Assembly: GCA_964392775.1 (NCBI GenBank)
Contig: CAYMRD010000014.1
Location: 15,844-79,843 of the forward strand
DNA: 64,000 bases
Reading direction: 5' to 3'
Origin: UKL13-3 sp964392775
GTDB lineage: Bacteria; Bacteroidota; Bacteroidia; UKL13-3
Positions 51,423 to 61,110 of this stretch are shown here, piece after piece. The number at the start of each line of letters is the position of its first letter. Within the stretch, counting starts at the first letter, position 1. The notes beneath the pieces are model-generated. The model was not told the origin of the DNA. It saw only the letters and a program-made list of their open reading frames with translations, and made no database searches. The position numbers and the translations under genes were made by a program.

Positions 51423-53378
51423 TTAGGCATCGATCTTCGCGTATTTAGCGTTTGCTTCGATAAACTCTCTGCGTGGTGGTACTTCATCACCCATCAGCAT
51501 TGAGAAAATACGATCAGCTTCAGCAGCGCTTTCTAAGGTTACTTGTTTCAAGGTGCGGGTTTCGGGATTCATGGTGGTGCTCCACAATTGCTCGGCATTC
51601 ATCTCTCCCAAACCTTTATAACGTTGGATTCCTACGCTATCAGGGTTTCCGCCTTTGGCCAAACGCATTACTGCTTCTTCGCGTTGTGCTTCTGTCCAGC
51701 AATACTCTTCTTCTTTACCTTTTTTAACAAGGTACAAAGGAGGCAAGGCGATATAGATATAACCAAACTCGATGAGTTCTTTCATGTAACGGAAGAACAA
51801 GGTGAGGATTAAGGTACGGATATGGCTACCGTCCACATCCGCATCCGTCATGATGATAATTTTATGGTAACGAAGTTTGTTCATGTTAAGAGCTTTGCCA
51901 TCTTCTTCCGTTCCAATGGTTACACCCAGTCCGGTAAACATGTTCTTGATTTCTTCGTTCTCGTATATTTTATGCTCTAATGCTTTTTCTACGTTCAGGA
52001 TTTTACCACGCAAAGGCAAAATTGCCTGATTCACACGGTTACGACCTTGTTTAGCCGTTCCACCAGCCGAGTCACCCTCTACAAGATAGATTTCGCACAA
52101 AGCCGGGTCGGTTTCCTGACAGTCGGCCAGTTTACCCGGCAAACCGCTTCCACTCATCGCTCCTTTACGTTGCACCATCTCACGGGCTTTTTTAGCCGCA
52201 TGGCGTGCTGTAGCTGCAAGGATTACCTTTTGCACAATCAGCTTGGCCTCTTTCGGGTTTTCCTCAAGGTAGTTGTTCAGCATTTCACCCACAGCCTGAT
52301 CAACCGCACCGGTCACCTCACTGTTTCCAAGTTTGGTTTTGGTCTGACCTTCAAATTGGGGCTCCTGTACTTTCACCGAAATCACTCCGGTCAGTCCCTC
52401 GCGGAAGTCATCACCGGCAATTTCAAATTTCAGGTTCTTGAACATACCTTCTTTTTCGCCATAGGCTTTAAGGGTACGGGTCAAAGCTCTGCGGAAACCG
52501 GCAACGTGGGTTCCACCTTCGTGGGTATTGATATTGTTTACATACGAATGCAGGTTTTCGGTGTATCCTGTATTGTAGGTCATAGCCACCTCAACAGGCA
52601 CGCCTGATTTTTCACCTTCAACATAAATAGGCTCAGGTAAGATCTTTTCGCGGGTTCCGTCCAAAAAGTGAACGAACTCTTTTAAGCCACCTTCACTAAA
52701 GAAAGTTTCTTCACGCAGTTTTCCATCTTCATCCGGACGTTCGTCCTTTAAATGGATAGTAATACCTCTGTTGAGGAATGAAAGCTCGCGCATACGTGCT
52801 GCCAACGTATCAAATTTATATTCTCCGGTTGTGAAGATCGTCATATCCGGTTCGAAATATTGCATCGTTCCTTTTTTATCCGACTCACCAACAACTTTTA
52901 CGTCAAACTGAGGAATACCACAGCTATAATCTTGCTGCCATATTTTTCCTTCACGGTAAACAGTTGTACGCATCAAGGAAGAAAGCGCGTTTACGCAACT
53001 TACACCCACACCATGCAATCCACCCGAAACCTTGTAGGTATCTTTATCAAACTTACCACCGGCATGCAAAACAGTCATTACAACCTCAAGAGCTGATTTG
53101 CCCATTTTAGCCTGAATACCGGTTGGGATTCCACGTCCGTCATCAATAACCGTAATAGCGTTATTGGTATGGATAACGATGGAGATATTTTTACAATAAC
53201 CGGCTAAAGCCTCGTCAATCGAGTTATCTACAACCTCATACACCAGGTGATGCAATCCCCGCGCGCCAATATCGCCAATATACATGGCAGGGCGTTTTCT
53301 TACCGCTTCTAAACCTTCGAGTACCTGAATATTATCGGCACCGTAATTTTGTTTATTTTCCATCGAGCTGTCTGACAT
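51423..53378 (-). CDS. gyrB: DNA gyrase subunit B
   Basis: This 651-residue ATPase subunit of gyrase introduces negative supercoils with GyrA. The GHKL ATPase carries YEVVDNSIDEALAG, DDGRGIPTGIQ and GLHGVGVSCVNAL. The TOPRIM domain has LVEGDSAGGTAKQGR and MTDADVDGSHI. The C-terminal RYKGLGEMNAEQLWSTTMNP is typical. Length fits type IIA GyrB without large inserts; a ParE topoisomerase IV subunit is a less likely alternative. The start at 53378 is chosen, with an in-frame ATG at 53363 as an alternative. Confidence 0.95.
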   Translation of the reverse strand: MSDSSMENKQNYGADNIQVLEGLEAVRKRPAMYIGDIGARGLHHLVYEVVDNSIDEALAGYCKNISIVIHTNNAITVIDDGRGIPTGIQAKMGKSALEVVMTVLHAGGKFDKDTYKVSGGLHGVGVSCVNALSSLMRTTVYREGKIWQQDYSCGIPQFDVKVVGESDKKGTMQYFEPDMTIFTTGEYKFDTLAARMRELSFLNRGITIHLKDERPDEDGKLREETFFSEGGLKEFVHFLDGTREKILPEPIYVEGEKSGVPVEVAMTYNTGYTENLHSYVNNINTHEGGTHVAGFRRALTRTLKAYGEKEGMFKNLKFEIAGDDFREGLTGVISVKVQEPQFEGQTKTKLGNSEVTGAVDQAVGEMLNNYLEENPKEAKLIVQKVILAATARHAAKKAREMVQRKGAMSGSGLPGKLADCQETDPALCEIYLVEGDSAGGTAKQGRNRVNQAILPLRGKILNVEKALEHKIYENEEIKNMFTGLGVTIGTEEDGKALNMNKLRYHKIIIMTDADVDGSHIRTLILTLFFRYMKELIEFGYIYIALPPLYLVKKGKEEEYCWTEAQREEAVMRLAKGGNPDSVGIQRYKGLGEMNAEQLWSTTMNPETRTLKQVTLESAAEADRIFSMLMGDEVPPRREFIEANAKYAKIDA

Positions 53379-53527
53379 TTTTTTGTACTGATAAATTAAT
53401 GGGTAAAAATACGGCAGTAAGCGTTATAAACCTAAATTTATCGGGGGATTAGGGGGCTTACTTTTCCACAATTTTTACCACGTTTTTTCAGGTGAAAAAG
53501 AGGGTGATTTGAAGTGGAAGTATTGTG

Positions 53528-54754
53528 TTAAGATTGACCGAATAATACCGAACTGTCGCCAAAGCTTAAGAAGCGGTAATCATGCTCCAAAGCATGTTGG
53601 TAAATGCGTTTCCAACCGGCTCCGACAAAGGCTGCAATCAATAGTATCAGTGTGTTTTCGGGTTGATGAAAATTAGTCACCAAAATATCGACTACCCTGA
53701 AACGATAACCCGGAGCTAAAATGATTTGTGTGCTGCCCTGAATGGTAGTTGCACCCGATTGTTTCATTTGATTCAGAATGGCGGCAAAACTATCTCTGGC
53801 GGTTATGGTTCCATTCAGTTTGTATGGGTCCCACTGTGAAATATTCACGGTTTCTGAATGGATTCCGCTTAATCGTTTTACACCATACCAGTACAAACTT
53901 TCGAGGGTGCGGGTGCTGGTAGTGCCAATGGCTGCAATGGGTTTACCAGAAATTAACTGGTGATGAATTTTTTGAAGCGTTTCAATTGATACGAAGATGG
54001 TTTCTTCATGCATCTCATGATCTTGCAAACGCTCGGCTTTAACGGGTTTAAAGGTTCCGGCTCCAACATGTAAGGTTACTTCCGTTCTGTCTATACCTTT
54101 ATTTTTCAGGTTTTGCATCACGGCATCCGTAAAATGCAATCCGGCAGTTGGTGCGGCAACTGAACCCTGTTCTTTGGCATAAATGGTCTGGTAACGTTCT
54201 TCATCTTTCTCTTCACTTTCGCGGTTTAAATAGGGAGGAAGTGGTAAAACACCGGCATGGTACAATACCTCCGCAAATGCCAGATTATGATTGTCCCACG
54301 AAAAATGCACCACAAATAAATCTCCCGATTTTGCATCCGTTGTTACACTCAACACGGTTTCGCCATGCGGAGTTTGAATGGTTTTAGATAATACTTCGCC
54401 TGCTTTCCAGCGTTTGGCATTGCCCACCATGCATTTCCAACTGCAAGTGCCTTTGGATGCAAATGCCAGTTGGTAATCAAGATGCTCCAGCGGTTCGATA
54501 CAAAACACCTCGATTTGAGCGCCTGTTGCACGCTTAAACAACAAACGTGCATGAATCACCCGTGTATTGTTAAATACCATCAAGGTTTGTTCAGGAAGTT
54601 CATTTGGAAGCTGGTTAAAGATTCCATCACGAATGCTTCCATTTTTATAGACGAGTAATTTCGAGTTATCCCTTTGCTCAAGCGGAAACGCGGCAATCCG
54701 GTCTTCCGGAAGGTCGTAGGAGTAATCTTTTATATTTATGTCTCGAGGATGCAT
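53528..54754 (-). CDS. queA: S-adenosylmethionine:tRNA ribosyltransferase-isomerase
   Basis: This 408-residue enzyme moves the ribosyl part of SAM onto preQ1 in tRNA, giving epoxyqueuosine. DYSYDLPEDRIAAFPLEQRD, LMVFNNTRVIHARL, AAPTAGLHFTDAVMQNLKNK and ATTIQGSTQIILAPGYRFR are family signatures. The insert around residue 130-160 is normal for the phylum. The ATG at 54754 (MHPRDINIKDYSYDLP) is used. Other queuosine genes are absent here. Upstream are word repeats (TGAATGAATAATGAGTAATT). Confidence 0.95.
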   Translation of the reverse strand: MHPRDINIKDYSYDLPEDRIAAFPLEQRDNSKLLVYKNGSIRDGIFNQLPNELPEQTLMVFNNTRVIHARLLFKRATGAQIEVFCIEPLEHLDYQLAFASKGTCSWKCMVGNAKRWKAGEVLSKTIQTPHGETVLSVTTDAKSGDLFVVHFSWDNHNLAFAEVLYHAGVLPLPPYLNRESEEKDEERYQTIYAKEQGSVAAPTAGLHFTDAVMQNLKNKGIDRTEVTLHVGAGTFKPVKAERLQDHEMHEETIFVSIETLQKIHHQLISGKPIAAIGTTSTRTLESLYWYGVKRLSGIHSETVNISQWDPYKLNGTITARDSFAAILNQMKQSGATTIQGSTQIILAPGYRFRVVDILVTNFHQPENTLILLIAAFVGAGWKRIYQHALEHDYRFLSFGDSSVLFGQS

Positions 54755-54944
54755 TGTTAGTAGGCAATTAAGAAAGTAGGCAGTAGACAATGAATGAATA
54801 ATGAGTAATTAAAAATGAATAATTAAGTCTAGTGAAAAAATTGACTTTATCACTCAATTCACCTATACCAAGGCTTCGATGAATGCAATAACTCAATAAC
54901 GAAGCTTCAACCTAATCAACCAATTACTTTATCAACCTATCAAC
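54755..54944. repeat. Word-repeat spacer between queA and the enoyl-CoA hydratase gene
   Basis: Repeated phrases such as AATGAATGAATAATGAGTAA, AAAAATGAATAATTAAG and AATCAACCAATTACTTTATC fill the spacer. No gene or RNA is supported. Confidence 0.6.
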
Positions 54945-55724
54945 TTATTTTCCAGTAAAATTTGCTTTACGTTTTTCGACAAAAGCATTCATCCCTTCTT
55001 TCTGGTCTTCACTCGCAAAACACATATAGAAGTTTTTGCGCTCAAAGAACAAGCCTTCCTGCAATCCGCTGTCGAAAGCTTTGAGAACACTTTCTTTAGC
55101 CAAGCGCACCGCCACAGGCGATTGTTGGGCAATCTCGGCAGCCAGTTTAACGGCTTCTTCTAAATATAATTCTTCTGGTACCACACGGTTAATCAATCCG
55201 GCATCCATGGCTTGTTCGGCTGTTATAAACTTACCTGTTAGTACCATTTCCATGGCCAATGCTTTTCCTACAGCTTTTGTGAGGCGTTGTGTTCCTCCGG
55301 CTCCCGGCATAATGGCCAGTTTAATTTCAGGCTGACCAAATTTGGCGGTATCGCTTGCCACAATCATATCGCAGGTCATGGCCAGCTCGCAGCCTCCACC
55401 CAAACAAAATCCGCTCACGGCCGCAATCACCGGCTTTTTGGTTTTGCGAATCTGGTCCCATGTTTCAAACTGGTCAATCTTCAGCATATCAATAACGGTG
55501 CGGTTTTCCATTTGTTTAATATCGGCTCCGGCTGCAAATGCACGCTCGTTACCGGTGATGATAATGCAACGAACGGCATCATCCGCATCAAACGCCTGTA
55601 GGGCATGTTTGATTTCCTGCATCAATTGAAGGTTCAGTGCATTCAGCTCTTTGGGGCGGTTTAGGCGGATTAGCGCAATATGCGGTTGGTATTGAGCTTC
55701 GGCAAGGATAAATTCGTAGGTCAT
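54945..55724 (-). CDS. Enoyl-CoA hydratase/isomerase family protein
   Basis: This 259-residue crotonase-fold enzyme hydrates 2-enoyl-CoA in fatty-acid or amino-acid breakdown. The oxyanion hole region is NERAFAAGADIKQM and SGFCLGGGCELAM. Both catalytic Glu residues of hydratases are present, in GGGCELAM and in GQPEIKLAIMPGAGGTQRL, so hydratase activity is likely. The ATG at 55724 (MTYEFILAEAQYQPHIALI) is the family start. Its best guess is a short-chain enoyl-CoA hydratase. It is divergent from rpmB. Confidence 0.92.
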   Translation of the reverse strand: MTYEFILAEAQYQPHIALIRLNRPKELNALNLQLMQEIKHALQAFDADDAVRCIIITGNERAFAAGADIKQMENRTVIDMLKIDQFETWDQIRKTKKPVIAAVSGFCLGGGCELAMTCDMIVASDTAKFGQPEIKLAIMPGAGGTQRLTKAVGKALAMEMVLTGKFITAEQAMDAGLINRVVPEELYLEEAVKLAAEIAQQSPVAVRLAKESVLKAFDSGLQEGLFFERKNFYMCFASEDQKEGMNAFVEKRKANFTGK

Positions 55725-55821
55725 GCTATATAATATATTATATTTGCAGCGAAAATAAGACAATCCTTGAAGCTATCAACATTGTTTCAGGGGGTAAGTA
55801 GGTGAATTTTTTACGAAAACG

Positions 55822-55852
55822 TTTGCAATTCAAAATATTTGCCTCATATTTG
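55822..55852 (+). promoter_or_regulatory. Promoter of the rpmB-rpmG operon (TTTG-N19-CATATTTG)
   Basis: TTTG (55822-55825) and CATATTTG (55845-55852) are separated by exactly 19 bp and have one mismatch to the -7 consensus. The rpmB ATG lies 25 bp after the -7 box. Confidence 0.75.
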
Positions 55853-55877
55853 CAGTCCTTTTTAAAATAATACTGAC

Positions 55878-56108
55878 ATGAGAGTTTGTGATTTAACTGG
55901 TAAGAGTGCAATGGTAGGAAACAAAGTTTCCCACTCTAACGCCAAGACTAAGAGACGTTTCTACCCAAATTTGCAGGATAAAAAATTCTTTATTCCTGAG
56001 GAAAATATGTGGATCAGCCTGCGTGTTACCACCAAGGCTATGAAAACGATCAACAAAAAAGGCATCACCGCTGTATTGCGCGACTGGGCCAAAAACGGAA
56101 AAATATAA
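55878..56108 (+). CDS. rpmB: Ribosomal protein L28 (bL28)
   Basis: A 76-residue large-subunit protein. CDLTGKSAMVGNKVSHSNAK and KRRFYPNLQDKKFF are bL28 signatures. It is the first gene of the rpmB-rpmG-DUF4295 operon and starts 25 bp after a strong promoter. Confidence 0.97.
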   Translation: MRVCDLTGKSAMVGNKVSHSNAKTKRRFYPNLQDKKFFIPEENMWISLRVTTKAMKTINKKGITAVLRDWAKNGKI

Positions 56109-56126
56109 ATCAGGAGGAACTAAGAG

Positions 56127-56309
56127 ATGGCACGTAGCAAAAACAGAATCCAAGTTATAATGGAGTGCACAGAGCACAAAGATTCAGGTATGCCTGGAAC
56201 TTCACGTTATATCACTAAGAAAAACAAGAAAAACACGACTGAGCGTTTGGAGTTGAAAAAATACAACCCGATCCTTAAGAAGGTTACAGTTCACAAAGAA
56301 ATTAAATAA
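56127..56309 (+). CDS. rpmG: Ribosomal protein L33 (bL33)
   Basis: A 60-residue large-subunit protein with RIQVIMECTEH, then GTSRYITKKNKKNTTERLEL and KYNPILKKVTVHKEIK. It lacks the CxxC pairs of zinc-binding L33 forms, so it is the zinc-independent type. The gene is 18 bp after rpmB. Confidence 0.96.
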   Translation: MARSKNRIQVIMECTEHKDSGMPGTSRYITKKNKKNTTERLELKKYNPILKKVTVHKEIK

Positions 56310-56317
56310 TATAAGCC

Positions 56318-56467
56318 ATGGCTAAGAAGGTAGTTGCAACATTGAAAACAGGAGCTGGTAAAGATTTTGCCAAAGTGTTCCGTGCAGTAAAAAATAAAAA
56401 AGGATCGTACTCTTTTAAATCAGAGATTATTGCCAACGATAACGTTAAGTCGTTCTTCAAAGGTTAA
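56318..56467 (+). CDS. DUF4295 small basic protein (49 aa)
   Basis: This 49-residue protein, MAKKVVATLKTGAGKDFAKV to SFFKG, matches DUF4295, a small basic protein almost always found directly after rpmG in Bacteroidota. Its charge and position suggest association with the ribosome, which is inference. It starts 8 bp after the rpmG stop and is followed by a terminator. Confidence 0.9.
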   Translation: MAKKVVATLKTGAGKDFAKVFRAVKNKKGSYSFKSEIIANDNVKSFFKG

Positions 56468-56490
56468 TAAACAAACTCATTACATATAAT

Positions 56491-56522
56491 AAAGCATTCT
56501 GACCTGTCAGAGTGCTTTTTTT
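56491..56522 (+). terminator. Terminator of the rpmB operon
   Basis: AAAGCATTCTGAC / GTCAGAGTGCTTT pair in a 13-bp stem (one G-T) with a two-base CT loop, followed by a T-tract. It separates the ribosomal genes from ftsY. Confidence 0.88.
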
Positions 56523-56591
56523 GTTTAATTTATTCGGAAATCAACAGGCGCAAGTGCACCTTTGTTTGCCGGTATACAGCCAATAAACAAT

Positions 56592-57542
56592 ATGGGACTT
56601 TTTAGTTTTTTCAGTAAGGACAAAAAAGAGAAGCTGGACCAGGGATTGGAAAAAACCAAAACCAGTTTGTTCGGTAAGATCAGCAAGGCTCTGGTGGGTA
56701 AAACCACTGTGGATGATGATTTTTTGGATCAGTTGGAAGAAATTCTGGTAACCTCCGATGTGGGGATTCATACCACCCTTAAAATTATTGAACGCCTTCA
56801 AAAAAGGGTTTCGACAGACAAATATGTTGGCGAAAGCGAACTAAACGCTATACTCAAAGAAGAGATTGCCGCTTTGCTGGATGAGAACAATAATGACCAT
56901 TTAGCAACCTTCGAAAACCTGCACCAAAAGAAACCTTATGTAATGATGGTTGTTGGTGTTAATGGAGTGGGCAAAACCACAACCATTGGTAAGCTGGCCA
57001 ATCAGTTTAAAAAAGCCGGAAAAAAAGTTGTGCTGGGAGCAGGCGATACCTTTAGGGCTGCCGCTGTTGCCCAGCTTAAAATTTGGGGTGAGCGAAACGG
57101 GGTACATGTGGTTGAACACGGCATGAATACCGACCCCGCTGCTGTCGCTTTTGATGCGGTTCAATATGCTACCCAACACGATGCCGATGTGGTGATTATT
57201 GATACAGCCGGCCGTTTGCACAACAGGGTGGATTTGATGAACGAGTTGAGTAAAATTAAACGTGTGATGAGCAAGGTTATTCCTGATGCACCACACGAAA
57301 TACTATTGGTATTGGATGCCAGCACCGGACAAAATGCTTTTGAGCAAGCCAAACAGTTTACTGCAGCTACCGAAGTAAATGCTTTGGCGCTAACCAAATT
57401 GGATGGAACAGCTAAAGGTGGAGTGGTGATTGGTATTGCCGATCAGTTTAAGGTTCCTGTAAAATATATTGGAGTAGGAGAAGGCATTGACGACCTTCAG
57501 TTATTTGACCGAAAAGAGTTCGTAGATTCGTTATTTAATTGA
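56592..57542 (+). CDS. ftsY: Signal recognition particle receptor FtsY
   Basis: This 316-residue SRP-family GTPase docks SRP-ribosome complexes at the membrane. The helical N domain (about residues 20-95) is followed by the G domain: G1 GVNGVGKTTTIGKLA, DTFRAAAVAQL, G3 DTAGRLH and G4 TKLDGTAKGG. The acidic A domain is essentially absent, with only a short MGLFSFFSKDKKEKL at the front. The ATG at 56592 is chosen to start there. rimO follows by 7 bp. Confidence 0.96.
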   Translation: MGLFSFFSKDKKEKLDQGLEKTKTSLFGKISKALVGKTTVDDDFLDQLEEILVTSDVGIHTTLKIIERLQKRVSTDKYVGESELNAILKEEIAALLDENNNDHLATFENLHQKKPYVMMVVGVNGVGKTTTIGKLANQFKKAGKKVVLGAGDTFRAAAVAQLKIWGERNGVHVVEHGMNTDPAAVAFDAVQYATQHDADVVIIDTAGRLHNRVDLMNELSKIKRVMSKVIPDAPHEILLVLDASTGQNAFEQAKQFTAATEVNALALTKLDGTAKGGVVIGIADQFKVPVKYIGVGEGIDDLQLFDRKEFVDSLFN

Positions 57543-57549
57543 CCCAATC

Positions 57550-58860
57550 ATGAAAACAAAACGCAAACAGGATAAGGTAAACATCATTACGTTGGGATGT
57601 TCTAAAAACATCGTTGACAGTGAGGTTTTGTATAGCCAGCTAAAGGCTAATAAATTTGATGTTGAGCATGAGTCGACCAAAGAAGACGCGAATGTCATTA
57701 TCATCAATACCTGCGGATTTATTGACAATGCCAAGCAGGAAAGTATTGATACCATTTTGCGTTTTGCCGAGGCTAAACAAGCTGGCGAGATTGATAAATT
57801 ATATGTGACAGGATGTTTGTCGCAGCGCTATATGCCCGATTTGCAAAAGGAAATTCCGGATGTGGACCAATATTTCGGAACCACGCATTTACCGCAATTG
57901 CTTAAAACGTTGGGTGCCGACTATAAACATGAGCTTATCGGGGAGCGTTTATTGACCACTCCCGCGCATTATGCTTATCTGAAAATATCGGAAGGATGCG
58001 ACCGTCCCTGTTCGTTTTGCGCCATTCCGATTATGCGTGGTAAACACCTTTCTAAATCGTTTGAACAAATTGAAGCGGAAGTAAAAGGTCTGGTGAAAAA
58101 CGGAACAAAAGAAGTTTTATTGATTGCGCAGGATAGCACTTATTACGGACTTGATTTATACGGTGAGCGTAAGCTTGCTGAATTGTTGCGCAGAATGAGC
58201 GATGTAAATGGTTTGGATTGGATTCGTTTGCATTATGCGTATCCTTCGCAATTCCCGCTGGATGCACTTGATGTGATGCGTGAGCGCGATAATATTTGCA
58301 AGTATATTGATATCCCATTGCAGCATACCAGCGATAATATGCTGAAAATTATGCGCAGGGGAATTACCTCAAAACGTACACAGGAAGTGATTGATACCAT
58401 GCGCGAAAAAGTGCCGGGTATTGCTATTCGTACAACATTGATTGCCGGACATCCCGGTGAAACAGAACAAGACTTTAACGACTTGTGTAAGTTTGTTGAG
58501 TATAACCGTTTTGACCGTCTAGGTATTTTTACATACAGCCATGAAGAAGGTACACATGCCGGAACCATGGTGGATGATGTTCCTCAGGAAGTAAAAGAGG
58601 AGAGAGCAGCTATTGTTATGGATATCCAACAAGGTATTTCGGCTGAACTCAACCAGCAAAAGGTGGGCAAAACCTTTAAGGTGTTGTTCGACAGAAAAGA
58701 GAACGGACAGTTTATTGGCCGTACCGAGTTTGACTCACCGGAGGTTGACAATGAAGTGATTGTAGATGCTAAAACTAGCTATGTACGTGTGGGCGATTTT
58801 GCTAAGGTTGAGATCACTGCGGCCGAAGAGTTTGATTTGATTGGAAATGTGGTTTCATAA
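57550..58860 (+). CDS. rimO: Ribosomal protein S12 methylthiotransferase RimO
   Basis: This 436-residue radical-SAM enzyme adds a methylthio group to an Asp of ribosomal protein S12. The UPF0004 domain has VNIITLGCSKNIVDSE. The radical-SAM CxxxCxxC lies in SEGCDRPCSFCAIP (about residue 147). A TRAM domain ends the chain (about residues 370-435). The GCSKN and IRLHYAYP sequences favour RimO over MiaB. It is close-packed with ftsY and bshC. Confidence 0.94.
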   Translation: MKTKRKQDKVNIITLGCSKNIVDSEVLYSQLKANKFDVEHESTKEDANVIIINTCGFIDNAKQESIDTILRFAEAKQAGEIDKLYVTGCLSQRYMPDLQKEIPDVDQYFGTTHLPQLLKTLGADYKHELIGERLLTTPAHYAYLKISEGCDRPCSFCAIPIMRGKHLSKSFEQIEAEVKGLVKNGTKEVLLIAQDSTYYGLDLYGERKLAELLRRMSDVNGLDWIRLHYAYPSQFPLDALDVMRERDNICKYIDIPLQHTSDNMLKIMRRGITSKRTQEVIDTMREKVPGIAIRTTLIAGHPGETEQDFNDLCKFVEYNRFDRLGIFTYSHEEGTHAGTMVDDVPQEVKEERAAIVMDIQQGISAELNQQKVGKTFKVLFDRKENGQFIGRTEFDSPEVDNEVIVDAKTSYVRVGDFAKVEITAAEEFDLIGNVVS

Positions 58861-58876
58861 ACCGTAATTTCACCCA

Positions 58877-60466
58877 GTGCTATACAAAAACATTCCGGCA
58901 GCCGAAACGCAACTGTTTTCAAAACTGGTATTGGATTACATACAGGGAAACGAGTTTGTAAAACAATTCTATTCCTATATTCCGGTATTATCATCGTTTG
59001 ATGAGGTTATTGCTAACCGAAATTTTGAAGCATCAAAACGAACCGTACTGACCGAAGTATTGGAGCAACAATATGCTCAACTGGGCATCACCCAAAAAGA
59101 AGCCAAACTTGTTTTTGGTAATATTGAAAAACTCAAAGACAGCAATACCTATACCGTAACAACCGGACATCAACTGGCTCTGTTTACGGGTCCCTTATTT
59201 TTCATTTATAAGATTATCACCACCATCAGGCTTACCGAAGAGTTAAAACTCAGGTATCCTGATAAACATTTTGTGCCTGTATTCTGGATGGCTTCCGAGG
59301 ATCATGATTTTGCGGAAATAAACCATGTGTATGTTAAAGGCCAAAAGCTGGAATGGCAGAAAGATAGCGGTAATCAGCCTGTTGGTCGTTTGTTGACTGA
59401 TGGTATTCATGGTGTAATTGAACAGCTGAAATCGGCATTGGGTACCGATAGCCAATTGGTGAAATTGTTTGAAACGTCTTACCTCGGAACCAATACGCTG
59501 AGTGATGCGACTATCAGGTTGGTGCATGCCTTATTTGCCGAACAGGGGTTGGTGATTTTGGAACCTGATAACAAACGCCTGAAACAACAATTTACTTCCG
59601 TGATGCAGGAGGATGTGTTGAGCCATTCGAGTTTTAAAGCTTTGATAGAAACCAATGGAAAACTTGATAGGAACTACAAATTGCAGGTTACAGGTCGAGA
59701 AATTAATTTCTTTTACCTGTCGGATGCCGGCCGAAACCTGATTCTTAAAACCACAAAAGGATTTGAAATTCAACATACCAATCTTGTATTCAGCGAAGCT
59801 GAAATGGAACAAGAGATAAAACAATACCCCGAACGGTTTAGTCCGAATGTGGTGTTACGCCCCGTTTATCAGGAATGTATTTTGCCCAATCTGGCTTATA
59901 TAGGTGGCCCTGGAGAGGTGGCCTATTGGTTGCAGCTTAAAGGTGTATTTGCGGCACATGATATTCCATATCCGATGGTTGTGTTGCGGAACTCTGTTTT
60001 GTTACTTCACCAATCCAGCATCCATAAAATTGAAAAAAGAAAAGTTGATGTTGAGCAACTGTTTCAGCAACCGGATAGGATGGTAAAAGATTTTATCAGC
60101 ATGGAACATCCTGTTTCGATGGAAACGTTTACCCAATCATTGGATACCGTATTACAGGCTGCTATTGATCATGTAATGCCATTCGACAATAAGATTGCCT
60201 CTCAGCTCATCGCTCTCAAAACCAAAACGCGTGATGAGATGGATAAGATGCAGAAGGATTTAGTGAAAAGCAAAAAGGCCAAAAGCGAGGCCGATATTCA
60301 GATTTTACGGGCCATCCGCAATGAACTGTTCCCCGAAAACCAGCCACAGGAAAGATATGATACCTTGGTAACGTTTGCTGCCAATTATCCCGATGTGTTT
60401 ATCCGTTCGGTTGGCAAGTTGCTATTGCCACTGTCGCATACCGTGGATATTATGGCCTGGAATTAG
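58877..60466 (+). CDS. bshC: Bacillithiol biosynthesis cysteine-adding enzyme BshC
   Basis: This 529-residue protein adds cysteine to glucosaminyl-malate in the last step of bacillithiol synthesis. VTTGHQLALFTGPLFFIYKI, VFWMASEDHDFAEINHV, and VLRPVYQECILPNLAYIGGP, GEVAYWLQLKGVF are family signatures. A coiled coil lies at about 430-480. It starts at GTG (58877) 16 bp after rimO. Its 3' end overlaps the convergent TrmH-family gene by 17 bp. bshA and bshB are not in the window. Confidence 0.93.
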   Translation: MLYKNIPAAETQLFSKLVLDYIQGNEFVKQFYSYIPVLSSFDEVIANRNFEASKRTVLTEVLEQQYAQLGITQKEAKLVFGNIEKLKDSNTYTVTTGHQLALFTGPLFFIYKIITTIRLTEELKLRYPDKHFVPVFWMASEDHDFAEINHVYVKGQKLEWQKDSGNQPVGRLLTDGIHGVIEQLKSALGTDSQLVKLFETSYLGTNTLSDATIRLVHALFAEQGLVILEPDNKRLKQQFTSVMQEDVLSHSSFKALIETNGKLDRNYKLQVTGREINFFYLSDAGRNLILKTTKGFEIQHTNLVFSEAEMEQEIKQYPERFSPNVVLRPVYQECILPNLAYIGGPGEVAYWLQLKGVFAAHDIPYPMVVLRNSVLLLHQSSIHKIEKRKVDVEQLFQQPDRMVKDFISMEHPVSMETFTQSLDTVLQAAIDHVMPFDNKIASQLIALKTKTRDEMDKMQKDLVKSKKAKSEADIQILRAIRNELFPENQPQERYDTLVTFAANYPDVFIRSVGKLLLPLSHTVDIMAWN

Positions 60467-61001
60467 ACAGAAATAATTTACTGTATACATCCCACAAAAC
60501 AATGCCCGCGCTTACCGAAACATTGAGTGAATGTTTGGTTCCAAACTGAGGGATTTCAAGGACTGCATCAGATACATCAATAATCGCCTGGTTTACCCCC
60601 TCCACTTCATTTCCCATCACCAATGCATATTTGGCGTTTTGTTGAGGTTCAAACTGATGAAGCATGGTGCTGTTACGGGTTTGCTCAATGCTTAAAATTT
60701 GATAGCCTTGCGCTTTGAGGTTTTCTATGCACTCTACACTATCCGCAACATGAGTCCACTCCACAGATTCTGTGCTTCCAAGAGCCGTTTTTAAAATTTC
60801 TTTGTTGGGAGGAGTGGCGCTTATTCCTGTTAAATAAATACGTTCCAAATTGAAGGCATCAGCGGTTCTGAACATCGAACCGATATTTTGTGCACTGCGG
60901 ATATTATCAAGCACCAAACAGATATTACTTTTCTCCATCTCTTTAAAATCATGGAGTTCGGGGCGGTTCAGTTCGTCTAATTTTAATTTTTTGTTATCCA
61001 T
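60450..61001 (-). CDS. TrmH/SpoU-family RNA 2'-O-methyltransferase
   Basis: This 183-residue SPOUT-fold methyltransferase has motif 1 LDNIRSAQNIGSMFRTADAF, motif 2 ALVMGNEVEGVNQ and motif 3 IPQFGTKHSLNVSVSAGIVL with the trefoil-knot Asn. It probably methylates tRNA or rRNA ribose; the specific nucleotide cannot be told. TATTTTTG (61021-61028, minus strand) is a perfect -7 box 20 bp upstream of its start. It is divergent from mutS and overlaps the end of bshC. Confidence 0.92.
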   Translation of the reverse strand: MDNKKLKLDELNRPELHDFKEMEKSNICLVLDNIRSAQNIGSMFRTADAFNLERIYLTGISATPPNKEILKTALGSTESVEWTHVADSVECIENLKAQGYQILSIEQTRNSTMLHQFEPQQNAKYALVMGNEVEGVNQAIIDVSDAVLEIPQFGTKHSLNVSVSAGIVLWDVYSKLFLSNSRP

Positions 61002-61110
61002 TTCAGTAAATATCTCACGCCAAAAATAAGCGAATACAATCTCATGATGCCGTTTTAATGTTCAAAAAATGTTCACTCCAACTTGATTACGGGGTGTAAT
61101 TTGCCGCTTT